DNA from: Streptomyces sp. WM4235
GTDB lineage: Bacteria; Actinomycetota; Actinomycetes; Streptomycetales; Streptomycetaceae
Direction of reading: 5' to 3'
DNA length: 62,651 bases
Assembly: GCF_001279725.1 (NCBI RefSeq)
Contig: NZ_LGDE01000293.1
Location: 1 to 62,651 of the forward strand
Of this stretch, positions 25,811 through 34,494 are shown piece after piece. Under the pieces are notes generated by a model. That model saw nothing but the letters and a program-made list of their open reading frames with translations. It made no database searches and had not been told where the DNA came from. The number at the start of each line of letters is the position of its first letter. The stretch's first letter is position 1. Position numbers and translations under genes: made by a program.

Positions 25811-28800
25811 GCACTCCCTCCGCCGCGGCCGCCGCCTCCCGGACCGTCTGCCTGGACGACCCCGCGACCCTGCTGTACGTGGAATCCGGCGCGGCCGACC
25901 TGTTCGCCGTGGACCGCGGACCGGACGGCGGCGGCGGCGAGGAGCACGGCCGGCGCTACTTCCTGTGCCGCGCCGAGGCCGGCATGCTCGTGGTGTGCGG
26001 CACCGGCGGCGAGAGCCGCCACACCGTCATCGCCCGGCCCGTGCTCGACGCCCGGCTCACCCGGCTGCCGCTGTCCGTCCTCGACCAGATCCGCCAGGGC
26101 CGGGCCACGCTGCCCCGGTCGGCCGGCGACCGTCCCGCCGCGCTCGACCACGCCCGGCTCCTCGCCGGCCTCACCGCCGGGCTCACCGCCCTCGCCGACG
26201 CGCTGCCCGGCGCCCTCGCGCCCCGCCAGTTCACGTCCCTGAGCACCACCGACGGCACCGAACTCGACAAGGGCGACGTGGCCCGCTCCGTCGACGGGGT
26301 GCAGTTCGTCCGCGTGGAGTCCGGCCTCCTCGACCCGGGCGACCCGGCCACCGAGGGCGCCGCCGCAGACCTCGACGGGGAGGAGGACACCAGTGAGCTG
26401 GAGCCCGTCGGCCCCGGCGCCGAGCTGGTCCTGACCGAGCAGGACTGGGTCCGGGCCCGCGGCGCCGCCCGCCTCACCACCGCCTCCCTCCTCTCCGTCT
26501 ACCGGGAGGGCCGGCTGACGGACGCGCTGACCGAGCACTCCGCCCGGCTGCGTACCACCGTCGACCACCGCATCGCCGTCCAGCGGGCCCGTGAGCGCGC
26601 CGAACTCGCCGCGCGCCGCGCCCAGGACGGCAAGGTCCTGTCGTCCGCCGTCCGCACCTTCGACGCGGTCCTGCACGACACCGGCACGCGCCTGAAGCTC
26701 GCGGACGTCGCCGACGACGAGCCGATGCTCGCCGCGGTCCGGCTGGTCGCCTCCCGGCAGGGCTTCTCGGTCCGCCCCCCGGTCCGAAGCCCCGGCCCGG
26801 GCCGCCGCAGCGCCGCCGAAGACCTGCGGGCCATCGCCCTCGCCTCCGGCTTCCGCACCCGGGGCATCCGGCTGGAGGACCGCTGGTGGACCCGCGACGT
26901 GGGGCCGGTGCTCGGCTACCACGTCACGGGCCGGCCCGTCGCGCTGCTGCCCCTCGGCCACGGCTACGTCCTCGTCGACGACGGCCGGGTCTGCGTGCTC
27001 AACGCCGAGACGGCCGCCCGGCTGCGCCCCGCCGCCGTCGTGCTGTACCGGCCGCTGCCCGCGGCCGTGCGCGACGTCCCCAGCCTGCTGAGGTTCGGCC
27101 TTTCGCCCTCCCTGGGGCACGGCCGGGACCTGGTCCGGCTCGCGCTCACCGGCGCACTCGTCGCCCTGATCGGTCTGATCATCCCGGTCATGACCGGCAA
27201 GGTGCTCGGCGAGTTCGTGGCGGACGCCAACCGGAACCTGATCGTGCAGGGGTCCCTGGTCGTCATCGGCTCGGGCCTGGTGACCGCCGCGCTGTCCGTC
27301 GTACAGAACTTCGCCGTCCTACGGCTGGAGAGCCGCACCGGCGCCGCCATGCAGGCCGGGCTGTGGAACCGGCTGCTGTCCCTGCCGGCCGCGTTCTTCA
27401 CCCGCTACTCCACCGGTGAGCTGGGCACCACCGTGCTCGGTGTCACCGCCGCCCAGGAACTCCTTTCGGGGATGCTCACCACGGCCACGCTGGCCCTGCT
27501 GACCGGCCTCGCCAACCTGGCCCTCGTCTTCTGGTACGACCTGACCCTGGCCCTGGTCGCCGCCGGTCTCACGGCCGTCGGCGTGCTGTTCGCCGCGGCG
27601 GCCGGGCGGCTCCAACTGCGTTGGGCGCGACGCGAGTACACGCACGAGCAGGCGATGTCCGCGATGGTCTTCCAGATGCTCACCGCCATGCCGAAGCTGC
27701 GGGTGGCCGCCGCCGAGGAGCGGGCCTTCGCCGAGTGGACCCGGCTGGCCGCCCGCGGCCACGCCCTGTCCGCCCGCGTCCGCCGGGTGCAGAACAGCGT
27801 GACGACGTTCAACGCCGGCTTCCCGCTGGTGTGTTCGGCGGTCGTCTTCGGGGTGACCGCGGGCCCCCTGCACGGGGAGGTTCCGCTCGCCACCTTCCTG
27901 CCGTTCTTCGCGGCCTTCAACCTGCTGCTCTCGGCGGGCCTGCAGTTCACCGCCTCCGCCGTGACCGCCGTCGGCACCGTTCCCATGCTGGAGCGGCTGA
28001 AGCCCATCCTCGAAGCGGAGCCGGAGAACGACGGCACCAAGGTCGACCCCGGCGACCTGTCCGGCCGGATCGCCGTCTCGCACCTGTCGTTCCGCTACGG
28101 CCAGGACGGCCCGCTCGTCCTCGACGACGTCAGCCTCACCGTGATGCCGGGTGAGTTCATCGCCGTCGTCGGCGCTTCCGGCAGCGGCAAGTCCACCCTG
28201 CTGCGGCTGCTGCTCGGCTTCGAGACCCCCATGTCCGGCAGCCTGCTGTACGACGGCCAGGACCTCGCCGAGCTGGATGTCTCCGCGGTCCGCCGGCAGT
28301 GCGGAGTGGTGCTGCAGAACGGCGCGCTCCAGGCCGGCGACATCCTCGCCAACATCGTCGGTTCCGGCGGCCACACCCTCGACGACGCCTGGGCGGCGGC
28401 CGAGATGACGGGCCTGGCCGACGACATCCGGGCCATGCCGATGAGCATGAACACCGTGCTCTCCGAGGGCACCAACACCCTCTCCGGCGGCCAGCGCCAG
28501 CGCCTCATGATCGCCCGCGCCCTGGTGGCGCGGCCGCGCCTGGTCTTCTTCGACGAGGCGACCAGTGCCCTCGACAATCCCACGCAGGGACTGGTCGCCG
28601 AGAGCACGCGCCGCTTGAACGCCACCCGGATCGTCATCGCGCACCGGCTGTCCACCGTGGTCGACGCGGACCGCATCGTGGTCATGGACCGGGGCCGGGT
28701 CGTCCAGCAGGGCACGTACGAAGAGCTCATGGCGGACGCGGACGGACTCTTCGCCCGGCTGGCGGGCCCACAGATGTCCGACGCCGCGAACACGCCGTGA
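25807..28800 (+). CDS. NHLM exporter: second permease/ATPase subunit
   Basis: A 997-aa protein starting at GTG 25807, overlapping the upstream TGA. The first about 420 residues are a non-catalytic cytosolic region (cyclic-nucleotide-binding-like and degenerate peptidase-like parts are usual in this family). An ABC membrane domain follows (about 430-730), then an ATPase with Walker A GASGSGKST, signature LSGGQRQR and Walker B LVFFDEATSAL. It is the expected partner of the C39-containing subunit, forming a heterodimeric transporter. Confidence 0.9.
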   Translation: MSTPSAAAAASRTVCLDDPATLLYVESGAADLFAVDRGPDGGGGEEHGRRYFLCRAEAGMLVVCGTGGESRHTVIARPVLDARLTRLPLSVLDQIRQGRATLPRSAGDRPAALDHARLLAGLTAGLTALADALPGALAPRQFTSLSTTDGTELDKGDVARSVDGVQFVRVESGLLDPGDPATEGAAADLDGEEDTSELEPVGPGAELVLTEQDWVRARGAARLTTASLLSVYREGRLTDALTEHSARLRTTVDHRIAVQRARERAELAARRAQDGKVLSSAVRTFDAVLHDTGTRLKLADVADDEPMLAAVRLVASRQGFSVRPPVRSPGPGRRSAAEDLRAIALASGFRTRGIRLEDRWWTRDVGPVLGYHVTGRPVALLPLGHGYVLVDDGRVCVLNAETAARLRPAAVVLYRPLPAAVRDVPSLLRFGLSPSLGHGRDLVRLALTGALVALIGLIIPVMTGKVLGEFVADANRNLIVQGSLVVIGSGLVTAALSVVQNFAVLRLESRTGAAMQAGLWNRLLSLPAAFFTRYSTGELGTTVLGVTAAQELLSGMLTTATLALLTGLANLALVFWYDLTLALVAAGLTAVGVLFAAAAGRLQLRWARREYTHEQAMSAMVFQMLTAMPKLRVAAAEERAFAEWTRLAARGHALSARVRRVQNSVTTFNAGFPLVCSAVVFGVTAGPLHGEVPLATFLPFFAAFNLLLSAGLQFTASAVTAVGTVPMLERLKPILEAEPENDGTKVDPGDLSGRIAVSHLSFRYGQDGPLVLDDVSLTVMPGEFIAVVGASGSGKSTLLRLLLGFETPMSGSLLYDGQDLAELDVSAVRRQCGVVLQNGALQAGDILANIVGSGGHTLDDAWAAAEMTGLADDIRAMPMSMNTVLSEGTNTLSGGQRQRLMIARALVARPRLVFFDEATSALDNPTQGLVAESTRRLNATRIVIAHRLSTVVDADRIVVMDRGRVVQQGTYEELMADADGLFARLAGPQMSDAANTP

Positions 28801-28834
28801 AGGCAAGTGATATGACGGAATGTGAGTTCGGGTG

Positions 28835-28877
28835 GCGGTCGCGGACGGGAGGTGCGACGCTCCCCTCGCCCGACCGC
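28835..28877. terminator. Possible hairpin terminator after the exporter operon
   Basis: Outer arms GCGGTCG (28835-28841) and CGACCGC (28871-28877) enclose an inner GGGAG/CTCCC pairing. There is no T-run. It sits 35 nt after the exporter stop. Weak call. Confidence 0.35.
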
Positions 28878-29001
28878 TCACGGCATCCGCCGTCAGGTGA
28901 GATGATCCTTCCGCAAACGATGCACCCCACGACCAACCCGCCCGCCGCGCACATGGCGTGCGGACGGGTACGACCGATCCACCGAGTAGGGGGACCCACC
29001 C

Positions 29002-29187
29002 ATGTCACAAGGTCCGAAGACTGCCGCCACCAACCTGAACGTGCTGCTGCCCGTGGCGTACGCGATGGCCGTCGTCGTCACCGCGAGCCTCGCCTCCGGC
29101 ACGGCCGCCACCGCCGTCGCCGTCGGCGGCGGGGTGCTGCTGGGCCTCTGGTTCGCCTTCGGCCGCCGCCGCGCCACCCGCGGCTGA
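29002..29187 (+). CDS. Small hydrophobic membrane protein
   Basis: A 61-aa protein with two hydrophobic stretches (LLPVAYAMAVVVTASLA and AVAVGGGVLLGLWFAFG) and a basic tail RRRATRG. The start has GGGGGAC 7 nt upstream. It follows the exporter operon by 201 nt and precedes a terminator hairpin. It carries no leader or Cys-rich core, so it is not a second precursor. An immunity or transporter-accessory role is possible; the family is not recognised. Confidence 0.6.
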   Translation: MSQGPKTAATNLNVLLPVAYAMAVVVTASLASGTAATAVAVGGGVLLGLWFAFGRRRATRG

Positions 29188-29225
29188 AGCGGCGGCTGAC
29201 ACGGCTGACGGGCGCACTTCAAGAT

Positions 29226-29254
29226 CCGCACCCCTTTCGGCTTCCGGGGTGCGG
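29226..29254. terminator. Hairpin terminator, right border of the RiPP region
   Basis: Perfect 9-bp arms CCGCACCCC (29226-29234) and GGGGTGCGG (29246-29254) with an 11-nt loop. It is 39 nt after the small membrane protein stop and before the converging saccharopine dehydrogenase-like gene. Confidence 0.65.
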
Positions 29255-29333
29255 GTGGGGCGGAGGCCGGTCGCGGCCCGCGGTGGATCGCCGTCCGGCG
29301 TACCCCCGCCCCGGGGCACGCCGGCGGGACACG

Positions 29334-30410
29334 TCAGCGAGCGAGAAGGTCGTCCTGGGCGCTGACCGCCGTCTCGAAGGTGTCCAGGGCGCGGGCCCAC
29401 ACCCCGTCCCAGTCCGCCAGGCGCCGCAACTGCGGGGCGAGTTCGGCGGAGAAGGCGAGGGTGGCCTCGCTGGGCAGGAGGGAGGGCAGGTTGTCGATGG
29501 CGATCAGGTCGAGGGGTGCGCCGCCCGCGGTGAGTGCGCGTACCGGCTCCTCCCAGGTGGTGGTCTCGTCGTACACCGGCAGCACGTTGCAGTCGGAGGT
29601 GACGTCGCAGGTGACGTCGGAGACGAGGGAGAGGCGCCGGCCCGGGTCGTCGAGGTCTGCCTTGGTGAGGAACGGCGGGACTGGAGTGGTGGTGAGCACG
29701 GTGTTGACCATCAGGTCGTGGCCGATGAGCGCGGCGCGGTCGATCTCGCGGGTCTCGGCGAGGTCCCAGCGGGTCGGCTCGATGCCGGCGGTGGTCAACG
29801 CGTCGCAGGCGCCGCGTCCGCTGCGGCCGAGCGCGCCGATCACGAGTGCGGTGCCGTCCGCGCCGGTACCGGGTGCTCCCGCGCCGGAGGCCAGCAGTGC
29901 GTCGAGGGCGGGGCGGTCGGTCGGCCGCAGGGGTGCGGTGAGCAGCCCGCGGCGGTGCAGGACGGCGAGGGCCGCTCCGACGTACCCGGCCCAGTAGCCG
30001 AACGCCGCGACACGGCGGCCGGCCTCGTCGATGAGGTACTCCATGTCGAGCAGGGCGCCGCCGCCGGCGGTGAAGCGGGCGAGCAACTCGGCAGCGCCGG
30101 CCTGACCCTTGTAGGCGTGGCCGAAGTAGATGTGCCGGTGGCGCAGGACGGGGGCGCCGGGGCCGGCGGGAAGTTCCTTCAGGCCGAGGACGTAGGCGTC
30201 GTCGGGGGCCGTGAGCCAGGAGGCGGTGGGTGCGGTGTCGCAGCCGGCCGCGGCGTAGTCGGCGAGGGGGAACACGCGCTGTTCCGAGGCCTCGACGGTG
30301 ATCCGGAGGCCGGCCCGGACGAGCTGTCCGGCGTCGGAGGGGGTGAGGGGGGCGCGGCGCTCGGTGGGGCGGGACTCGTGCCGCATCCAGAGGTGCGGGG
30401 TCTTCGACAT
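29334..30410 (-). CDS. Saccharopine dehydrogenase (NAD+, lysine-forming)-like protein
   Basis: A 358-aa protein resembling LYS1-type saccharopine dehydrogenases along its length: ERRAPLTPSDA near the N-terminus, IYFGHAYKGQAG (about 100), the strongly conserved FGYWAGYVGAALA (about 140), SDVTCDVTSDCN and AIDNLPSLLP near the C-terminus. The nucleotide fold motif VIGALGRSGRG is intact. Family role: reversible NAD-dependent cleavage of saccharopine to lysine and 2-oxoglutarate. Streptomycetes make lysine by the diaminopimelate route, so a catabolic or specialised role is more likely. It is a single-gene unit. Confidence 0.8.
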   Translation of the reverse strand: MSKTPHLWMRHESRPTERRAPLTPSDAGQLVRAGLRITVEASEQRVFPLADYAAAGCDTAPTASWLTAPDDAYVLGLKELPAGPGAPVLRHRHIYFGHAYKGQAGAAELLARFTAGGGALLDMEYLIDEAGRRVAAFGYWAGYVGAALAVLHRRGLLTAPLRPTDRPALDALLASGAGAPGTGADGTALVIGALGRSGRGACDALTTAGIEPTRWDLAETREIDRAALIGHDLMVNTVLTTTPVPPFLTKADLDDPGRRLSLVSDVTCDVTSDCNVLPVYDETTTWEEPVRALTAGGAPLDLIAIDNLPSLLPSEATLAFSAELAPQLRRLADWDGVWARALDTFETAVSAQDDLLAR

Positions 30411-30663
30411 GAGGGGTCATTCCTGTCTGGGGGCGTGCGGTTGGCAGACGCCCGGCCGTGGTGCGCGCCGGGCGGTACGGTCCCCACCGGTGCCGCCGGC
30501 GCCACCGCTGTCACTGGTGTCTCCGGTGCCGCCTGTCCCCCGTCCCGACCCGGCCTGCGGTGCCCGTAACGCGCCACCCGGTCGGATCCGTCCCCGCCGG
30601 CGAGTCGGCCCCGGCCGCTTCGGTGTTCGAGGTGCGGGATCCGGGGCGGGCCCCGTGAGCGGG

Positions 30664-31028
30664 TCAGAGGTGCGGGATGCGGGCATTGGCCAGGGGGCGG
30701 TAGGTCGGGGTGTCCGTGGACGACAAGCCTGCCGTGCGGAGTTCCGTCACGATGGCGGCGGCGAGGGTCGAGGCGAGGGCTTCTCCCGGGCAGCGGTGGG
30801 ACGACGCACCGAAGGTGAAGATCATCGGATTCACTCTTCCGGGTGATAGCTCGTGTGGATCCGGGTTGACGGCCGGGTCACGGTTCGCGGCGGCGAGGAG
30901 GACCAGGATCTGCTGCCCGCTCTCCACCGCACGGCCGTCGTGGGCGAAGGGCGTTCGGCCACCAGGCGTGCGTGGTACGGGTAGGGGTCCGCCGGTCGGA
31001 CCGCGTCGATCGGCGTGGTGGCGCTCAC
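30664..31028 (-). pseudogene. Cytochrome P450 relic with large internal deletion
   Basis: The N-terminal piece (MSATTPIDAVRPADPYPYHARLVAERP) starts at a GTG at 31028 and is followed within a few bases, in another frame, by the C-terminal heme-binding part (SGQQILVLLAAANRDPAVNPDPH, then FGASSHRCPGEA). About 270 residues of a normal P450 are missing between, plus a frameshift near 30945. The axial Cys survives but the I-helix and ExxR do not. The start lies right at the stop of the upstream lyase gene, suggesting an ancestral coupled operon. Confidence 0.85.
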
Positions 31029-31029
31029 C

Positions 31030-31959
31030 TCACGCTCCCCGGCCGGGCGTGACAGGTGACGCCGGGGCGCCGGGGTGCGTGACGGCGGACGCCCGGCCGG
31101 CGGAGGTCGCGGGTGTCGTGGGCGGGGTCAGGAGTGCGTTGGCCTCGGCGTACGGGATGGCGTCCGCGCCGAAGTCGAACGTGCCGGACCCGGCGATTTC
31201 CCGGGCGGCCCGGGTGAACGCGCCGAGGGCCGCGCGGGAGAGGGCGGAGCCGGTGCTGATCCGGCGGACTCCGAGGGCTCCGAGTTCGGCGACGGACAGC
31301 TTCAGGGCGCCGCCCATGAGGACGTTCACGGGCCGGTCAACGGCGGAGCAGACGGCACGGATCGCTTCGGCGTCGGGCAGGGCCGGGGCGTAGAGGACGT
31401 GGGCGCCGGCGGCCTCGTACGCCCGGAGGCGGCGGATCGTGTCGTCGAGGTCGGGGCGGCCCTGGAAGAAGTTCTCGGCGCGGGCGGTGACGGTGAAGGG
31501 GAAGTCCAGTTCCTTCGCCGCCTCCACGGCGGCCGCCACCCGTTCCACCGCCTCGTCGAGCGGTCGCACGGGGTCCTCGTCGCGGCCCGTGGAGTCCTCG
31601 ATGGAGCCGCCGACGAGGCCGGCGGCCGCGGCGAGGCGGATGGTCTCGGCGATGTCCTCGGGCCGCTCCCCGAAGCCGCTCTCCAGGTCGGCGGTGACCG
31701 GCAGGCCACTGGCCTCGACGATCACGGCCGCGTTGGCGAGGAGTTCGGCGCGGCTGATCTGGTTCGTGCCGTCGGGGCGGCCGAGGCTGTGGGCGAGGCC
31801 GGCGCCGGTGGTGGCGAGTGCCGCGAAGCCGAGGCCCGCCAGGATGCGTGCGGTGCCCGCGTCCCAGGGATTGGGGACGACGAACGGCCGGTCGGCGGCG
31901 TGCAGATCCCGAAAGGCGACGGCGCGCGCGTGTCGGGCGGCTGTGGTGGTGCGGTTCAT
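31030..31959 (-). CDS. Isocitrate lyase/PEP mutase superfamily protein
   Basis: A 309-aa TIM-barrel enzyme. Family landmarks: VVPNPWDAGTARIL near residue 27, ATTGAGLA, substrate/Mg2+ loop VTADLESGFG, GGSIEDSTG, and VNVLMGG near 215. It lacks the KKCG(H) loop of true isocitrate lyase, so a C-C lyase or phosphonopyruvate-type activity is possible; annotation beyond the superfamily is unsafe. The start at 31959 was chosen for GAGGA 4 nt upstream. The last 25 residues are Pro/Ala/Thr-rich. Confidence 0.78.
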   Translation of the reverse strand: MNRTTTAARHARAVAFRDLHAADRPFVVPNPWDAGTARILAGLGFAALATTGAGLAHSLGRPDGTNQISRAELLANAAVIVEASGLPVTADLESGFGERPEDIAETIRLAAAAGLVGGSIEDSTGRDEDPVRPLDEAVERVAAAVEAAKELDFPFTVTARAENFFQGRPDLDDTIRRLRAYEAAGAHVLYAPALPDAEAIRAVCSAVDRPVNVLMGGALKLSVAELGALGVRRISTGSALSRAALGAFTRAAREIAGSGTFDFGADAIPYAEANALLTPPTTPATSAGRASAVTHPGAPASPVTPGRGA

Positions 31960-32054
31960 GGGTCCTCGCTGGATGTCCGTCGTCCGGTGGTCGGATCGGT
32001 CCAACGTACCGACCAACCGGGCGAGTTGCTCTGAGAATCGCTTCCGCGCGTCGC

Positions 32055-32402
32055 TCAGAGCGCGAAGCCGAGGGCGAAGGCGCCGACGACCGGGGCCATG
32101 TAGATGACCGGGAAGGGGATGTGCGCGTACGAACGGGCCTTGATCACGGTGATGACGGCGCCGAGGTAGTACAGCACCAGGCCGATGCCGGCCGCGATGC
32201 CGACCACGGGGAGGAAGATCCCGACGACGAGGCCTGCCGCGCCCAGGGCCTTGGCGGCGCCGAGGGGCGTCCACCAGGCCTGGGGCACGCGGTACTCGTT
32301 CATCGCCTCGACGACCCACTTGGCCCGCGAGAGCAGCGAGTAGCCCGAGAAGCCCGACATGGCGGCGGCGAGGACGGCGACGATGGTGGCGGCGGTGTTC
32401 AT
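32055..32402 (-). CDS. DoxX-family membrane protein
   Basis: A 115-aa four-helix membrane protein of the DoxX type (AKWVVEAMNEYRVP, then LGAAKALGAAGLVVGIFLP, LYYLGAVITVIKARSYAHIPFP). The function of the family in actinobacteria is unclear; some members are linked to thiol or redox homeostasis. A single gene between the lyase and the EamA transporter. Confidence 0.78.
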   Translation of the reverse strand: MNTAATIVAVLAAAMSGFSGYSLLSRAKWVVEAMNEYRVPQAWWTPLGAAKALGAAGLVVGIFLPVVGIAAGIGLVLYYLGAVITVIKARSYAHIPFPVIYMAPVVGAFALGFAL

Positions 32403-32498
32403 CGGGAAGCTCCTTCTCAGGTGATCGCCCCTGCGGCGACCTCACCCCCTTGACCCGCCGCGTGCCACCGGTGTGACAGGTCTCGGGAGAAAGTGTTC

Positions 32499-33422
32499 TC
32501 ATTTCGTCGAGGGCGCGCCCCCGGGGAGCGCTTCGACCCGCCGCCTGCGGGACACGGCCACACCGGCCAGGCAGATCGCGCCACCCAGCAGGGTCAGCCA
32601 CCCGGGGACCTCGTCGAGGGCGATCCAGGCGATGAACACCACGACGGCCGGCACCGCGTAGGTGGTCGCGCCCATCTTCCCGGCGGTGGTCCGCGACAGG
32701 GCGTAGGACCAGGTGGTGAAGGCCAGCGCGGTCGGGAAGAGCCCCAGATAGACCATGTTGAAGGTGGCGGTGAGCGGGGCGTCGGGCAGTTGGTCGACGA
32801 GCTGCCCGATGAACGGCAGGGTCACGGCGGTACCGACGAAGCAGCCGTACGTCGTCACCTGAAGCGGGGTCGCGTGGGCCAGGGCGGGTTTCTGGAGGAC
32901 CACGCCGGCCCCGTAGGTGAGGGCGGCGAGCAGGCAGAGCAGTACGCCGGTGAGGGAGGAGGAGCCGCCGTTGGAGGTGGACACTCCCACCACGACCGCG
33001 CCCACGAAGGAGACGGCCATGCCCGCCAACAGCATCGGGGGGAACCCTTCCTTCAGCATCCATCCGCTGAGCAGGGCGATCACGATGGGGCCGATGTTCA
33101 CGATCATCGCGGCGGTGCCGGCGTCGACGCCCTGCTCGCCCCAGTTCAGCGCGACCATGTACACCCCGAACCACAGCACTCCGGACCCCACGATCCCGGG
33201 CCAGGCCTGGCGCGGCGGTGGCGGCACCCGTTTGACGATCAGTACGAGGCCGAGCGCGATCGAGGCGGTGAGGAGCCGCCCGAGGGCCAGTGCCCCGGGT
33301 CCGAAGTGCTCGGCTGACGCGCGGATGGAGACGAATGCGGACGCCCAGAGCACGACGGTGATTCCTGCCGCGACGAGAGCGCGATGATCTGGTCCGGTAT
33401 CCCCGGCCGTGTGGTGGTCCAT
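32499..33422 (-). CDS. EamA/DMT-superfamily permease
   Basis: A 307-aa protein with ten predicted membrane helices in two EamA repeats (first beginning VAAGITVVLWASAFVSIRAS, second around TYGAGVVLQKPALAHATP). Repeat hallmarks such as TVALPFIGQL and WIALDEVPGWLTLLGGAICLAGV are visible. It is an exporter or exchanger of small metabolites; the substrate is unknown. Confidence 0.82.
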   Translation of the reverse strand: MDHHTAGDTGPDHRALVAAGITVVLWASAFVSIRASAEHFGPGALALGRLLTASIALGLVLIVKRVPPPPRQAWPGIVGSGVLWFGVYMVALNWGEQGVDAGTAAMIVNIGPIVIALLSGWMLKEGFPPMLLAGMAVSFVGAVVVGVSTSNGGSSSLTGVLLCLLAALTYGAGVVLQKPALAHATPLQVTTYGCFVGTAVTLPFIGQLVDQLPDAPLTATFNMVYLGLFPTALAFTTWSYALSRTTAGKMGATTYAVPAVVVFIAWIALDEVPGWLTLLGGAICLAGVAVSRRRRVEALPGGAPSTK

Positions 33423-33529
33423 GCGAGCAAACTACCGACGGGTCGAGGACACTGCCCAGGCCATTTCCGAGGACTGCGGCGAGGGCTGAGGCGGGAGGGC
33501 TGAGGCGGGAAGGCTCCGCCCGCTCCCGC

Positions 33530-34372
33530 TCAGGAACGGTGGGCGGGGGCGGTGAGCAGGCTCCGCAGGCGGGCCGCGTAGGCGCGGGGGCGGGTGGTGT
33601 TGCCGTTGTGGCCTCCCGGGAAGGTGCATATCGCGGTGTCGAGGAGGTCCGCCAGGGCGGTCGCGCACCGGTGGTCGAAGACCGATGCCGAGGTGGTCGC
33701 GCCGATGGCCGGGACGATCCGGGTCGTGGTGCGGGCGAGCGCGGAGAGGTCGAGGGTGTCCTCGATGATCGCCGAGAAGTCGTGCTCGACGAAGTAGTCG
33801 AAGTTGGCGCGGCGGCGGTCGTCCAGAGGCTCGGGGGTCACATCCGGTTCGACTTCCTGGCGGGTCGGGTCGATGCCCAGGACCCGGGCGATCTCGGGGA
33901 GCGCGACGCCAAGCCCGGATGAGCGGTAGACCTCTTGTAACCCTGCCAACTCCGCTTCGTGGTCGGCCCGGTCGGCGGCCGGCAGCAGGCGCGGGGCGAC
34001 CGGCTCGTGGGCGATGAGGGTGTCCACTCGGCCCGGGTGTCGGGTTGCCAGGTGGAGGCCGATGGTCGCGCCGAGGCTGCACCCCAGCATCAGGGCGGGT
34101 TCGTCGCTGACGGCGGTCAGCAGCCGGTGCACGTCCTCGGCGTGCTCGGCCAGGGTCGTCGTCCGGCCGGGTTCGTCGAGCCGACTGCGGGAGAGGCCCC
34201 GGCGGTCGTAGGTCAGGACGGTGAAGGCGTCTTCGAGGTGCGACACCAGGTCCACGGTGCGGTCGGCGTCCCCCTCACCGCTCTGGGAGATCAACAACAG
34301 TGGCCCGGTGCCGCGGAGTTGGTAGTGAAGGGTGCAGCCGGGAGCTGCGAGGGTGGCGTTCAGGGTGGACAT
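33530..34372 (-). CDS. Alpha/beta hydrolase under MarR control
   Basis: A 280-aa hydrolase. The elbow is GCSLGA (nucleophile Ser), with TYDRRGLSRS upstream and the FPGGHNG His near the C-terminus. The start at 34372 has GGAGGAG 6 nt upstream. It is divergent from the MarR gene across a phased operator array, a common arrangement for a repressor and the enzyme that handles its ligand. Substrate unknown. Confidence 0.8.
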   Translation of the reverse strand: MSTLNATLAAPGCTLHYQLRGTGPLLLISQSGEGDADRTVDLVSHLEDAFTVLTYDRRGLSRSRLDEPGRTTTLAEHAEDVHRLLTAVSDEPALMLGCSLGATIGLHLATRHPGRVDTLIAHEPVAPRLLPAADRADHEAELAGLQEVYRSSGLGVALPEIARVLGIDPTRQEVEPDVTPEPLDDRRRANFDYFVEHDFSAIIEDTLDLSALARTTTRIVPAIGATTSASVFDHRCATALADLLDTAICTFPGGHNGNTTRPRAYAARLRSLLTAPAHRS

Positions 34373-34444
34373 GGTGACTCCTCCGCTTCGATCGACACGG
34401 ACCTTCGTCCGCTGCTCTGCGATCAGCCTAATCCATCGAAACAG

Positions 34445-34494
34445 ATACATCAAGAGAGATGCATCCTCCTCGATGCATCGATCGTGATGTACCG
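34445..34494. promoter_or_regulatory. Four-unit operator array with 14-bp phasing
   Basis: Octamers GATACATC (34445), GATGCATC (34459), GATGCATC (34473) and GATGTACC (34487) start exactly 14 bp apart. The two central ones are perfect palindromes. The array fills the gap between the divergent hydrolase and MarR genes, and the last unit touches the MarR start codon, suggesting autorepression. Confidence 0.65.

Noticed and set aside
29002..29187. Small ORF after the exporter considered as a second precursor peptide
   Set aside because: It is a two-helix membrane protein without leader, cleavage motif or modifiable core.
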